A stretch of DNA of 7,334 bases from Synergistaceae bacterium (GTDB lineage Bacteria; Synergistota; Synergistia; Synergistales; Synergistaceae), in NCBI GenBank assembly GCA_031274115.1, contig JAISQP010000210.1, positions 1 through 7,334 on the forward strand, read 5' to 3'. Position 1 is the first letter of the stretch; every line of letters begins with the position of its first letter. This document shows positions 1 to 5,944 of the stretch, piece by piece. The position numbers and the translations under genes were made by a program. A model generated the notes under the pieces. The model had not been told where the DNA came from and searched no databases. It saw only the letters and a program-made list of their open reading frames with translations.

Positions 1-1
1 T

Positions 2-100
2 TCAGTGGATGGTCGCCGCAAATCAATTTTCAGCAAGCTCTCTAAAGCTCAGGCTGAGATCTTGTCAGCTTTCGACATCAAAACAAATTCCTATGTATAA
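2..100 (+). CDS. C-terminal tail of a gene entering from the left edge, possibly an IS transposase
   Basis: An open frame runs from the window edge to a TAA at 98..100 and gives the last 32 residues of a protein. The readable core is DGRRKSIFSKLSKAQAEIL, and the tail ends in NSYV. The pattern of a short basic hairpin-like stretch, then KLSKAQAEIL and a hydrophobic end resembles the C-terminus of IS4/IS1634-type (COG5421) transposases. That is a recollection of family style, not a motif match, and no catalytic residue is in view. It is convergent with the deaminase gene, and a strong hairpin lies between them. It could equally be the tail of an unrelated protein. No terminal inverted repeat of an IS could be identified in the 35 bases after the stop. 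Confidence 0.4.
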   Translation, partial: SVDGRRKSIFSKLSKAQAEILSAFDIKTNSYV

Positions 101-134
101 TTTTCGGGATTTTAGGATATAACATTGCTTCCGT

Positions 135-171
135 TTAAGGACCCGCCTGCTTTAAGCCGGCGGGTCCTTAA
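135..171. terminator. Strong hairpin between two convergent genes, probable bidirectional terminator
   Basis: The arms TTAAGGACCCGCC and GGCGGGTCCTTAA are perfectly complementary over 13 bp. Three further inner pairs (GCT/AGC) form after a single mismatch, leaving a tiny loop. The hairpin begins 28 bases past the deaminase stop on the minus strand and 34 bases past the stop of the left-edge gene on the plus strand. That is the right place to end both transcripts. Neither side has a true T-run after the stem; only the TTAA ends of the arms are A/T. Intrinsic termination may therefore be partial, or the hairpin may mainly protect the 3' ends. Confidence 0.65.
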
Positions 172-199
172 TGTTCGCCGACATCCCTATCGGAATATG

Positions 200-1567
200 T
201 CAAAATATCTTGCTTGCCTCCGTGATTTTCGCCTCAAACTCGTCAAACGCGACGTCGAGTTTGGATCGTTCCGCCGATTTCGCGTCCTCATCGAGCAGCG
301 CGATGTCGATCGCGTTATACGCCAGTCCCTTTATGTCCGCATAGCTCAGGCCGAAGTCAGTTACGGCTTTGGCGTACTCCGCAGTCAGGTTTGTGCGGGA
401 GACGCCTTCATCGTCTGTTGACAGGCTGACCGTCACGCCGGCGTCGTAATATATGCGGAACTGACTGGTAAACGCGTCGTAATTCAAAATCCCCTGATTG
501 GAAGTCAGGCATACCGTAACGCCGATGTGCTCGTCCTTCATGCGGCGCAATAAGCCGTACACGTCGTTCTCCCATTGAATCGAGGCGCCGTGGTCGATAC
601 GGATTGAATGACCCCTGTAGATCGACTCTGAAATACGGTCGGTCATATCCATGTACGGTGACAGTTTCAGCGTCAGCTCTCCTGAATGCAGCGAAAACTT
701 AGGCGGGTCGTCCGGGTGTTCCTCCACGGACTTTTGGTATAGTTCGTCAATAGCTTGCATCTGAGCGTCAAAGTCGCGGCGGCTGATCGGGTTATCCTCG
801 GGGGCCAGGATTGTTATGCCAACGACCCGCAAATCTTTGTCGTAATATTTCGCCACAGCGTCATCGAGCATTTTCTTGAAACGCTCCAGATCGACGGTTC
901 GCACAACCGTCGCGATGAAATTGTAGCGCAAGCCGGGCGCAATCTCATCGCGCAGTTTGTCGTACTTCGCCAGATCCTCCGCCGAAGCCGGAGTGTCCAT
1001 CAGTTCCATATAGCCGATATTTTCGCCGCTGGCGCGCTCGAACAGCCGGCGCAGTTCGAGTTCAAGGGGAATGTCGACATCTCCGACCGCGTTGAACACG
1101 CGGAAGAAGTCGTCATGACCGCTGACATTTTCCCCCTGGGTGCTGGCTGCGAAGTTATCGCTTCCAACGTCGCGCTGCGACAGCGCGTTCAGTACATCGG
1201 AGTACGCTGGGTTGACCTGCGTGTATCGCGGGTCGAAATAGTCGCCAGGCGCCCAATAGTCCCGGCTGGGAAGCTCCTTTGTGAAACGTTCGGCGTCACG
1301 GTCATAGTACAATCCTTGCTCGATGGCAAGCGCTATAACGTCTTCGGCGTCGAGCGCCCCGGAGGGGTGGTTGTGCAAGTCTCCGCCCTTGGGCATTTTA
1401 TGCAGAAAAGCAATGAGTTTTGGATAGGAATTTTTGGACCTTTCAAAAAAAAGCTCAGTCCGCCTGACGTCCGAATCGTCGTATCGGCTGTACCGGACAG
1501 TGATCGCGGCGCCAGTCGCAATCAACACTACAGCGGCAATTAATACTAGAAATGTTCGTCTTTTCAT
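200..1567 (-). CDS. Exported or membrane-anchored adenosine deaminase (ADA2/ADGF-like)
   Basis: This 455-residue protein should deaminate adenosine (or a related purine nucleoside) to inosine, outside the cytoplasm. Residues 1-24 are a basic stub (MKRR) and a hydrophobic helix, with no lipobox Cys, so it is a signal peptide or an uncleaved anchor. The metal-dependent deaminase motifs appear in order. MPKGGDLHNH holds the zinc ligands H65 and H67. FSLHSGEL holds ligand H294 and catalytic E297. RGHSIRIDHG holds H326. SLSTDDEG holds D385 and D386. The MPKGG...HNH form and the long insert between about 85 and 180 fit the secreted ADA2/ADGF-type family better than short cytosolic Add. The ATG has a good ribosome site (GGAGG, 5-base gap). 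A promoter-like sequence upstream suggests it is transcribed apart from trmB. Small departures from the usual motifs (HNHP, TDDE) leave the exact substrate open. Confidence 0.88.
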   Translation of the reverse strand: MKRRTFLVLIAAVVLIATGAAITVRYSRYDDSDVRRTELFFERSKNSYPKLIAFLHKMPKGGDLHNHPSGALDAEDVIALAIEQGLYYDRDAERFTKELPSRDYWAPGDYFDPRYTQVNPAYSDVLNALSQRDVGSDNFAASTQGENVSGHDDFFRVFNAVGDVDIPLELELRRLFERASGENIGYMELMDTPASAEDLAKYDKLRDEIAPGLRYNFIATVVRTVDLERFKKMLDDAVAKYYDKDLRVVGITILAPEDNPISRRDFDAQMQAIDELYQKSVEEHPDDPPKFSLHSGELTLKLSPYMDMTDRISESIYRGHSIRIDHGASIQWENDVYGLLRRMKDEHIGVTVCLTSNQGILNYDAFTSQFRIYYDAGVTVSLSTDDEGVSRTNLTAEYAKAVTDFGLSYADIKGLAYNAIDIALLDEDAKSAERSKLDVAFDEFEAKITEASKIF

Positions 1568-1572
1568 AGCGG

Positions 1573-1577
1573 CCTCC
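1573..1577 (-). promoter_or_regulatory. Ribosome binding site of the deaminase gene
   Basis: GGAGG on the minus strand lies five bases before the ATG at 1567. It supports that start and places the hydrophobic N-terminus inside the real protein. Confidence 0.75.
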
Positions 1578-1598
1578 GACGGCTAATATTTTTCTATA

Positions 1599-1628
1599 AG
1601 TATATCCTACTTTACGCAAGTAATCCAA
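1599..1628 (-). promoter_or_regulatory. Candidate sigma-70-type promoter for the deaminase gene
   Basis: On the minus strand, TTGGAT (1628..1623) and TATACT (1604..1599) are separated by 18 bases, about 30 bases before the deaminase ATG. The -10 matches consensus at five of six positions and the -35 moderately. Its place in the 120-bp gap after trmB suggests the deaminase can be transcribed on its own. Confidence 0.45.
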
Positions 1629-1649
1629 AAACAGGGGCAAGATCGCGCG

Positions 1650-1671
1650 CCAACCAATACCCAACCACTAC
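1650..1671. repeat. Two tandem 11-bp repeats upstream of the deaminase promoter
   Basis: CCAACCAATAC is followed directly by CCAACCACTAC, matching at 10 of 11 bases, with a further CC beyond. The pair lies just upstream of the candidate -35 element of the deaminase gene. An 11-bp period is about one helical turn, so the repeats would show the same face to a bound protein. The opposite strand is G-rich (GGCGGG, TGG, TTGGG, TTGG). This could be an activator site or only a low-complexity stretch. Confidence 0.5.
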
Positions 1672-1687
1672 CCGCCGACGTTCGAGG

Positions 1688-2614
1688 TTAAAAAGACACG
1701 CCCGCAATCTGGGATATGCGCCTCATACTGGCGCGCACGCCGGGTGTTCTGTAGGGGTGTCCGACGGGGTCGATCTTGCCTCTCGTGATGTCGCCTGGAA
1801 TGGCTTTTATGTAGTAATGCTGCTCGAAGCCCTCGTCGACCGATATTACGGAGATGAGAGCGGTTCCGTCGTCGGCGAAGAACAGCTCGCGGAATATCAC
1901 GATGTAGTCGCTGCCTCTAAGCGTCTCTCCTGTAACCGACGACAGCCTCTCCCTGAGTTCCCAGGCGTTTTTCGCTGGCGCCGCTCGGACTTCGCTCATT
2001 GCGTCCTCGCTTTCCGTTCGCATGATCTGTTCATCCCGTACCTTTCTCGCAGTCACAGTGAACGTGTCCCTGCCCATTTCGCGCCACTTGCGTTCGTACT
2101 TCGTCAGATATCCGCGCTCTGGATTGCGGGTCGCGAGTCCTGTCTCGAAGCGGTTGTCGGAGGCGAAAGCTTCCTGGGTCTCCAGAGCGTACCATTCGAC
2201 GTCAGTGGCGAGCGTAAAGCTCCCTCCGACACAGAGGCCCCCGCAAATAAGGCCGGGGAACCGCGGGCTCGCCACCCTGCGCTCTGCGTGTTTTTTCTTC
2301 GGCCAGGGGCACGGAAAGTTCATGAACGCCTCAGAGATGACGCCGGGTTCGAAGGCGTACGGGAGGAGCCCTTTGGCGTCGCCGTGGAGAACGCGGATGT
2401 TTCCGATTCCGAAGGCGAGGGCTCTCCGCGCGGCTTTGGTGATGCACCACTGAGAGGTCTCGATGCCGACGATCAGGGCGTCAGGCCGCGAACGAGCTGT
2501 ATGAAGAAGGTACTCCCCGTTGCCGAAGCCTATCTCGACCAGTATCGTCCCGTCAGATCGCGCAAGGCGCCCTTCCTGGGGACGCCGTAAAATATCGGAA
2601 AAATTCCAGTGCAT
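1688..2614 (-). CDS. trmB: tRNA (guanine-N7)-methyltransferase TrmB with C-terminal extension
   Basis: A SAM-dependent enzyme that makes m7G46 in the variable loop of tRNA. From the ATG at 2614 it is 308 residues. The open frame continues upstream to an ATG at 2740, but that start would overlap the kinase gene by 88 bases, while 2614 opens at the conserved family N-terminus (MHWNFSDILRRP) behind a GGGAG ten bases away. Visible motifs: the SAM-binding VEIGFGNGEYLL (about residues 26-37), VGIETS (49-54), VLHGDA (75-80), the active-site block NFPCPWPKKKHAERR (99-113), ATDVEWY (136-142) and LTKYERKW (170-177). Residues equivalent to E. coli H151, R154, D180, T217 and E220 are kept, but the Asp of PDPW (E. 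coli D144) is Cys102. About 110 residues after the catalytic fold form an extension absent from the ~240-residue E. coli protein; long C-terminal regions are known in some thermophile TrmBs. It lies 38 bp after the kinase and is probably cotranscribed with it. Confidence 0.9.
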   Translation of the reverse strand: MHWNFSDILRRPQEGRLARSDGTILVEIGFGNGEYLLHTARSRPDALIVGIETSQWCITKAARRALAFGIGNIRVLHGDAKGLLPYAFEPGVISEAFMNFPCPWPKKKHAERRVASPRFPGLICGGLCVGGSFTLATDVEWYALETQEAFASDNRFETGLATRNPERGYLTKYERKWREMGRDTFTVTARKVRDEQIMRTESEDAMSEVRAAPAKNAWELRERLSSVTGETLRGSDYIVIFRELFFADDGTALISVISVDEGFEQHYYIKAIPGDITRGKIDPVGHPYRTPGVRASMRRISQIAGVSF

Positions 2615-2652
2615 TATCGAAGCGCTCCCGCAGTTTGCCTCATTGGAGACCG

Positions 2653-4812
2653 TCAAAGGAGGTACTTGCGTAACTTGTCCATGACGGAGTCGATGTCGAG
2701 GGGTTTCCCAATATGGTCGTTCATGCCTGACGCCAGGCATCTGTCTATGTCCTCGCGAAAGACGTTCGCTGTCATGGCTATTATGGGAACCAGCTTCGCC
2801 TGTGGGCTGTCGAGTTTACGGATGGAACGGGTGGCCTTGTAGCCATCCATCACGGGCATTTGAATGTCCATGAATATCATCTCATATCGCTCGGGATCGG
2901 ATTTGAAGAGCTCTAAGGCTTTCAGCCCGGACTCCGCGCAGTCTATCTCAAGTTCAGTGGGCGCAAGCAACTCCAGCACGATCTCTCTGTTGATCTCGAT
3001 GTCCTCGGCCAGGATGATGCGGTGTCCGGCAAAACAGCCCGCGACGTCATCCTTGCCGCTTTCAGGTTCCTCGTCCTCCTCATTTTCGTCCGGGCTCAGG
3101 CAATCGTTTATACAATTCGCTATTGATAGAGAGAAGAGCGGTTTCCGCATAAACCTGTAGACGCCGGCTTTGTTTGCGTCTTTCTCAATCGAGTCCCACT
3201 CCGTCGCCGAAATCATTATGACGGCGGATTTCCCCTTTTTATAGCTGTTGATGCGCCTCGACAGTTCTATGCCGTTCATGCCCGGCAACTCCAAATCCAC
3301 GAAGTACACGTCGTACGGGCCGTTTCTTTCGATCATCAGGCAAGCTTCTTCGGCGTCGGAGGCGATGTCGAAACTAAGCTTCAGCCTGTGGGCTATCTCC
3401 TTGAAATATTCGCGCGCCTCGCTCGAGTTGTCGACAAGGAGCAGCCGCATATTCGTCCAGTTGACGCCTGGGTTCAGAAGGCTCTCTCGCCTCTGTGGGG
3501 CGCCTTTGAGGGCCCGAATCGTGAAGGTGAAGGACGAACCCTCTCCGTGTTCGGAGTCGACCCAAATCTCCCCGCCCATCATCTCGATAATGCGCTTCGA
3601 TATGGTAAGCCCCAGGCCGATTCCGCCGAACTTTCTCGATATGCCGTCGTCCGCCTGCGCGAAGGAGTGGAAGAGCCGCGCCTTTTGTTCTCCGGTTATA
3701 CCGATGCCGGTGTCTTTGACCTCCACCTGTATGGTACAGATACCCTCGCTCTCTCCGGCGAAATTTGCGCGGAGGCTTATAGACCCCTCTTCGGGGGTGA
3801 ATTTTACGGCGTTCGAAAGAAGGTTCGTTACAACCTGGCTCAATCGCTGTTCGTCACAGACTATGGTCTTTGGAATCCGCTCGTCTATTCTGACGTCGAG
3901 GCGCTGCCTTTTTTCCTCTACCCGGAAGTTGATGACGCTCACCGTCTTCATTATCATTTTTTCGAAGTTGAACTCCGTGAATGATAGTTCGAACTTGTCA
4001 GCTTCTATCTTTGACATGTCGAGGATATCGTTGATGACGCCTAGGAGGTGTGTTGACGCGTCGTCGATCTTCTCCAGGCAGTAGTCCTTCTTTCCTGTGT
4101 CCGGAGAGCTTCTCGCGACATTCGTCATGCCGATGATCGCGTTCATCGGAGTTCTCATCTCGTGAGACATGTTGGCCAGAAAGTCTGACTTCGCGGTGCT
4201 CGCGCGCTCCGCCTGCTCCTTAGCTCTCTGAAATTCGGTGATGTCGCCGAAGAATAATATTACGCCCTCGACAGAGCCCGTCTCATCTGCTGTGGGGATG
4301 ATGCGTATGAGATAGTCCCGCGGACTGCCGGCGCCTTCGAGATCAGCGGTTTCCTGAAGCCGAATAGTGGTCTTTTCGTTCATCGACTCCAGAAAGGCCT
4401 CGTGTATTTTGTCAGCCCACCCGGGGACGGAGAATCTAGCGAACACTTCCTTGTAAAATTTCCCATCTATGTCGTCGAAACTGGCGATACGGATTTTTTT
4501 AAGAAAAATATCGGTGCAGAAGACAAATTTGCCCTCCCGATTCAACAAAATAATAATATCGGGGCTGTTCTCGATCATCAGCCGCGAATATTTTTCCAGC
4601 CTAGCCCCATTCTCTCGCTTTGTCTCGGTGTCCGGGAAAGCCGGCGCGGATGTCTTCTCCCTTTCATTACTATCCCGCAGCCGTCTTATCTCGCCTGCCA
4701 GCCTGGAGTTTTCCTTTAAGAGGTCGTCTATCCTTGTCTGTAACGTTTCGACATAAACGGACCCTGGCTCGTCTTTGCCGGTAAACGCTCTGTGCTGTAT
4801 ATCATCTTTCAT
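2653..4812 (-). CDS. Cytoplasmic hybrid sensor histidine kinase (PAS-HisKA-HATPase-REC-REC)
   Basis: A 719-residue two-component kinase with no membrane segment, so it senses an internal signal. Order: a charged coiled coil (about 20-80); a PAS domain (about 75-195, ending [10 protein letters not shown]); the HisKA dimerisation helix with phospho-acceptor H217 in [12 protein letters not shown]; and the ATPase domain with N box N330/N334, G1 DTGIGI (367-372) and G2 FGGIGLGL (395-402). Receiver 1 (about 455-572) has phospho-Asp D506, S535 and K557. Receiver 2 (about 597-719) has E603, D604, D649, T681 and K703. Receiver 1 carries Asn462 where the second acidic pocket residue is usual. No HPt or output domain is present, so the phosphate must go to a separate protein not encoded here. 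The next gene, trmB, is an unlikely partner. The ATG at 4812 is the only plausible start; the ribosome site is weak (GGGG 13 bases away). Ligand unknown. Confidence 0.93.
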   Translation of the reverse strand: MKDDIQHRAFTGKDEPGSVYVETLQTRIDDLLKENSRLAGEIRRLRDSNEREKTSAPAFPDTETKRENGARLEKYSRLMIENSPDIIILLNREGKFVFCTDIFLKKIRIASFDDIDGKFYKEVFARFSVPGWADKIHEAFLESMNEKTTIRLQETADLEGAGSPRDYLIRIIPTADETGSVEGVILFFGDITEFQRAKEQAERASTAKSDFLANMSHEMRTPMNAIIGMTNVARSSPDTGKKDYCLEKIDDASTHLLGVINDILDMSKIEADKFELSFTEFNFEKMIMKTVSVINFRVEEKRQRLDVRIDERIPKTIVCDEQRLSQVVTNLLSNAVKFTPEEGSISLRANFAGESEGICTIQVEVKDTGIGITGEQKARLFHSFAQADDGISRKFGGIGLGLTISKRIIEMMGGEIWVDSEHGEGSSFTFTIRALKGAPQRRESLLNPGVNWTNMRLLLVDNSSEAREYFKEIAHRLKLSFDIASDAEEACLMIERNGPYDVYFVDLELPGMNGIELSRRINSYKKGKSAVIMISATEWDSIEKDANKAGVYRFMRKPLFSLSIANCINDCLSPDENEEDEEPESGKDDVAGCFAGHRIILAEDIEINREIVLELLAPTELEIDCAESGLKALELFKSDPERYEMIFMDIQMPVMDGYKATRSIRKLDSPQAKLVPIIAMTANVFREDIDRCLASGMNDHIGKPLDIDSVMDKLRKYLL

Positions 4813-4899
4813 GTATTTTCTAACGCCCCTAATCCCGCGTCCTCCGACATGTCTATAACGCCGGCGCTCAGGTTTTAAACCCTTACGGATGTTATTTAT

Positions 4900-4930
4900 A
4901 TTATGAGGAGGAGCTGCTTAAACAGATCAA
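4900..4930 (-). promoter_or_regulatory. Weak candidate promoter for the histidine kinase
   Basis: On the minus strand, TTGATC (4930..4925) and CATAAT (4905..4900) are 19 bases apart, the long end of the usual spacing, about 88 bases before the kinase ATG. The -10 matches at five of six positions. In this AT-rich stretch such matches are expected by chance, so it is only a candidate. It overlaps the first direct repeat. Confidence 0.22.
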
Positions 4931-4980
4931 ACAGCGTTTTGCCGTTTACGAATGCAGAGACTATCGGGGTTTTAATTTCA
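4907..4980 (+). repeat. Degenerate direct repeat, copy A
   Basis: From TTA at 4918 this copy aligns without gaps to the copy starting at 5210: 27 of 43 bases match, including the identical runs TTTGCCGTT and GAATG. Looser similarity extends upstream (GAGGAG-CTGCTTAAA against AAGGAACGCTGATTAAA). In the shared plus frame it reads LNRSNSVLPFTNAE, against LNRENISLPFVNVE in copy B, 9 of 14 residues the same. A short ATG frame (4903..4983) covers it but has no ribosome site. Likely a decayed coding or mobile-element fragment. Confidence 0.5.
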
Positions 4981-5058
4981 TGAGTATAAGGATGTTTCAG
5001 TTGTCCGCAGAGATGTCGGATTACCGACTCTCATTACTGAGATAACCTGATACTCATG
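4979..5058. repeat. 80-bp imperfect palindrome (long hairpin) with T-rich tail
   Basis: The arms at 4979..5000 and 5037..5058 are inverted copies matching at 18 of 22 bases, beginning with a perfect CATGAGTAT/ATACTCATG. A second hairpin lies inside at 5010..5032: GAGA, a bulged T, GTCGG, an ATTA loop, then CCGAC and TCTC. On the plus strand the structure is followed by TTTGATTTTT (5059..5068), as in a terminator. It could end a plus transcript from the repeat, be a structured small RNA, or be a small non-autonomous palindromic element. It abuts the end of repeat copy A. Confidence 0.6.
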
Positions 5059-5112
5059 TTTGATTTTTACCCTTCACGCCTCTGACAATAAACCAGTCTT
5101 TCTATAAATCTT

Positions 5113-5124
5113 ACCTTATAAGGT
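5113..5124. promoter_or_regulatory. Perfect 12-bp palindrome, possible operator
   Basis: ACCTTATAAGGT is fully self-complementary. It sits about 175 bases before the candidate rubrerythrin -10, far for a classical operator. It does not match the PerR box as remembered (TTATAAT-N-ATTATAA), although it shares the TTATAA core. ATAAATC occurs on both sides (5104..5110 and 5134..5140) within loosely similar flanks, a weak direct repeat of period 30. Confidence 0.3.
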
Positions 5125-5195
5125 CTCTTGACGATAAATCGACCTTTCTCTGAATTCTAACCTACTCCGCGATATTAAACAAGGTTGGAAAAACT

Positions 5196-5275
5196 TAAAG
5201 GAACGCTGATTAAATCGTGAAAATATCTCTTTGCCGTTCGTGAATGTCGAAGTTACGCCTCGATGGTATTTTTCA
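5196..5275 (+). repeat. Degenerate direct repeat, copy B
   Basis: Counterpart of the copy at 4907..4980, offset by 292 bp. The plus frame from 5210 stays open for 32 codons to a TGA at 5306. It begins LNRENISLPFVNVE and has no start codon or ribosome site of its own. Codon pairs AAT/AAC (twice), CGT/AGA, TTC/TTT and GAA/GAG between the copies are synonymous, which suggests the repeat was once translated. Its left end, AAGGAACGCTGATTAAATC, has the look of an insertion-sequence terminus, but no element could be named. The open frame runs into the candidate -10 of the rubrerythrin promoter. Confidence 0.5.
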
Positions 5276-5276
5276 A

Positions 5277-5305
5277 TTCCAAAATCGGTTATATGGATAT
5301 ATACT
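5277..5305 (+). promoter_or_regulatory. Candidate promoter of the rubrerythrin-argH unit
   Basis: TATACT (5300..5305) is a good -10, about 45 bases before the rubrerythrin ATG. A poor -35, TTCCAA (5277..5282), lies 17 bases upstream, so expression may need an activator. The TTGACT at 5305..5310 has no matching -10 at proper spacing. Confidence 0.4.
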
Positions 5306-5336
5306 TGACTACGCTGCATCCAAGAGAAACTTTAAC

Positions 5337-5343
5337 AGGGGGA
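5337..5343 (+). promoter_or_regulatory. Ribosome binding site of rubrerythrin
   Basis: AGGGGGA lies seven bases before the ATG at 5351. An out-of-frame ATG at 5344 is too close to this site to compete well. The GGGAG directly touching the start codon is also too close to act. Confidence 0.65.
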
Positions 5344-5350
5344 ATGGGAG

Positions 5351-5926
5351 ATGAAAAGCGTAAAGGGTTCGCGGACCGAAAAAAACCTCATGGCCGCGTT
5401 TGCCGGGGAGTCGCAGGCGCGCAATCGTTATGATTTCTTCGCGGGAAAGGCGCGCAAGGAGGGGTACAGACAGATCGAGGCCGTTTTCCAGGAGACGGCG
5501 CAGCAGGAGAAGGAGCACGCGCAGAGGCTCTTTCGGTTCATGGACGGCGGAGAGATAGAGATTACGTCGAGTTTCCCGGCCGGGCCGGAGAGCGACACCC
5601 TTTCGAACCTGAAGGCGGCGGCTTCAGGAGAGAATCACGAATATACGAGCATGTATCCCGATTTCGCCAGGACAGCGGAGCAAGAGGGTTTCCCGGAGAT
5701 CGCGTCCTGCATGAGGGCGATCGCCTCGGCGGAGAAATTCCACGAGGAGCGCTTCCTCGGGTTCGCCGCGAATATAGAGAGCGGAACGGTCTTTAAAAAG
5801 GGCGAGAAGATATTCTGGCGCTGCCGCAACTGCGGGTTCGTGATCGAGCTGGACGAGGCGCCGAAGGAGTGCCCGGCCTGCGCGCATCCGCGGGACTACT
5901 TCGAAGTCCGGGCCACGAACTGGTAG
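5351..5926 (+). CDS. rbr: Rubrerythrin
   Basis: A cytoplasmic non-haem iron peroxidase of anaerobes that reduces hydrogen peroxide to water with electrons from reduced rubredoxin or similar carriers. The 191-residue length is typical of classical rubrerythrin. The four-helix ferritin-like domain (about 1-145) carries the diiron ligands E20, E53, H56, E94, E97, E128 and H131, in [22 protein letters not shown] and AEKFHEERF. The C-terminal rubredoxin-like domain has the four iron-binding cysteines in CRNC (158, 161) and CPAC (174, 177). Nothing is missing, so the protein should be active. It is the first gene of a probable two-gene unit with argH 18 bp downstream. No canonical PerR box was seen upstream; the region instead holds repeat copy B. 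Confidence 0.97.
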   Translation: MKSVKGSRTEKNLMAAFAGESQARNRYDFFAGKARKEGYRQIEAVFQETAQQEKEHAQRLFRFMDGGEIEITSSFPAGPESDTLSNLKAAASGENHEYTSMYPDFARTAEQEGFPEIASCMRAIASAEKFHEERFLGFAANIESGTVFKKGEKIFWRCRNCGFVIELDEAPKECPACAHPRDYFEVRATNW

Positions 5927-5944
5927 ATCTGAGACTGCCGGGTC

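Larger units (their letters stand above)
4813..5350. other. AT-rich divergent spacer with decayed repeats and palindromes, no intact gene
   Basis: This 538-bp gap separates the kinase (minus) from rubrerythrin (plus) and must hold both promoters. It is clearly richer in A and T than the flanking genes. The only frames are short and lack ribosome sites: a 26-codon plus frame (4903..4983) inside the first repeat, and a 67-codon minus frame (5319..5116) that is antisense to the second repeat. No tRNA or known riboswitch was recognised. The two direct repeats, the 80-bp hairpin and the 12-bp palindrome are entered separately. Together they suggest remnants of a mobile or repeated element. Confidence 0.6.

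Noticed and set aside
755..1543. 262-codon plus-strand frame opposite the deaminase
   Set aside because: Antisense shadow of a gene with intact catalytic motifs and ribosome site; no domain and no ribosome site of its own.
1757..2590. 277-codon plus-strand frame opposite trmB
   Set aside because: Antisense shadow; the trmB strand carries all the conserved motifs.
2615..2740. N-terminal extension of trmB to the ATG at 2740
   Set aside because: It would overlap the kinase gene by 88 bases, and its residues do not resemble TrmB. The ATG at 2614 starts at the family's usual N-terminus.
3388..3984. 198-codon plus-strand frame opposite the kinase
   Set aside because: Antisense to the ATPase and receiver coding region; no recognisable family.
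5116..5319. 67-codon minus-strand frame in the spacer
   Set aside because: It is antisense to repeat copy B, has no ribosome site and matches no family I recognise. The plus frame shows the synonymous-change pattern instead.
5305..5336. TTGACT as a -35 element for rubrerythrin
   Set aside because: No acceptable -10 lies 16-18 bases downstream, and such a promoter would leave almost no room before the ribosome site.
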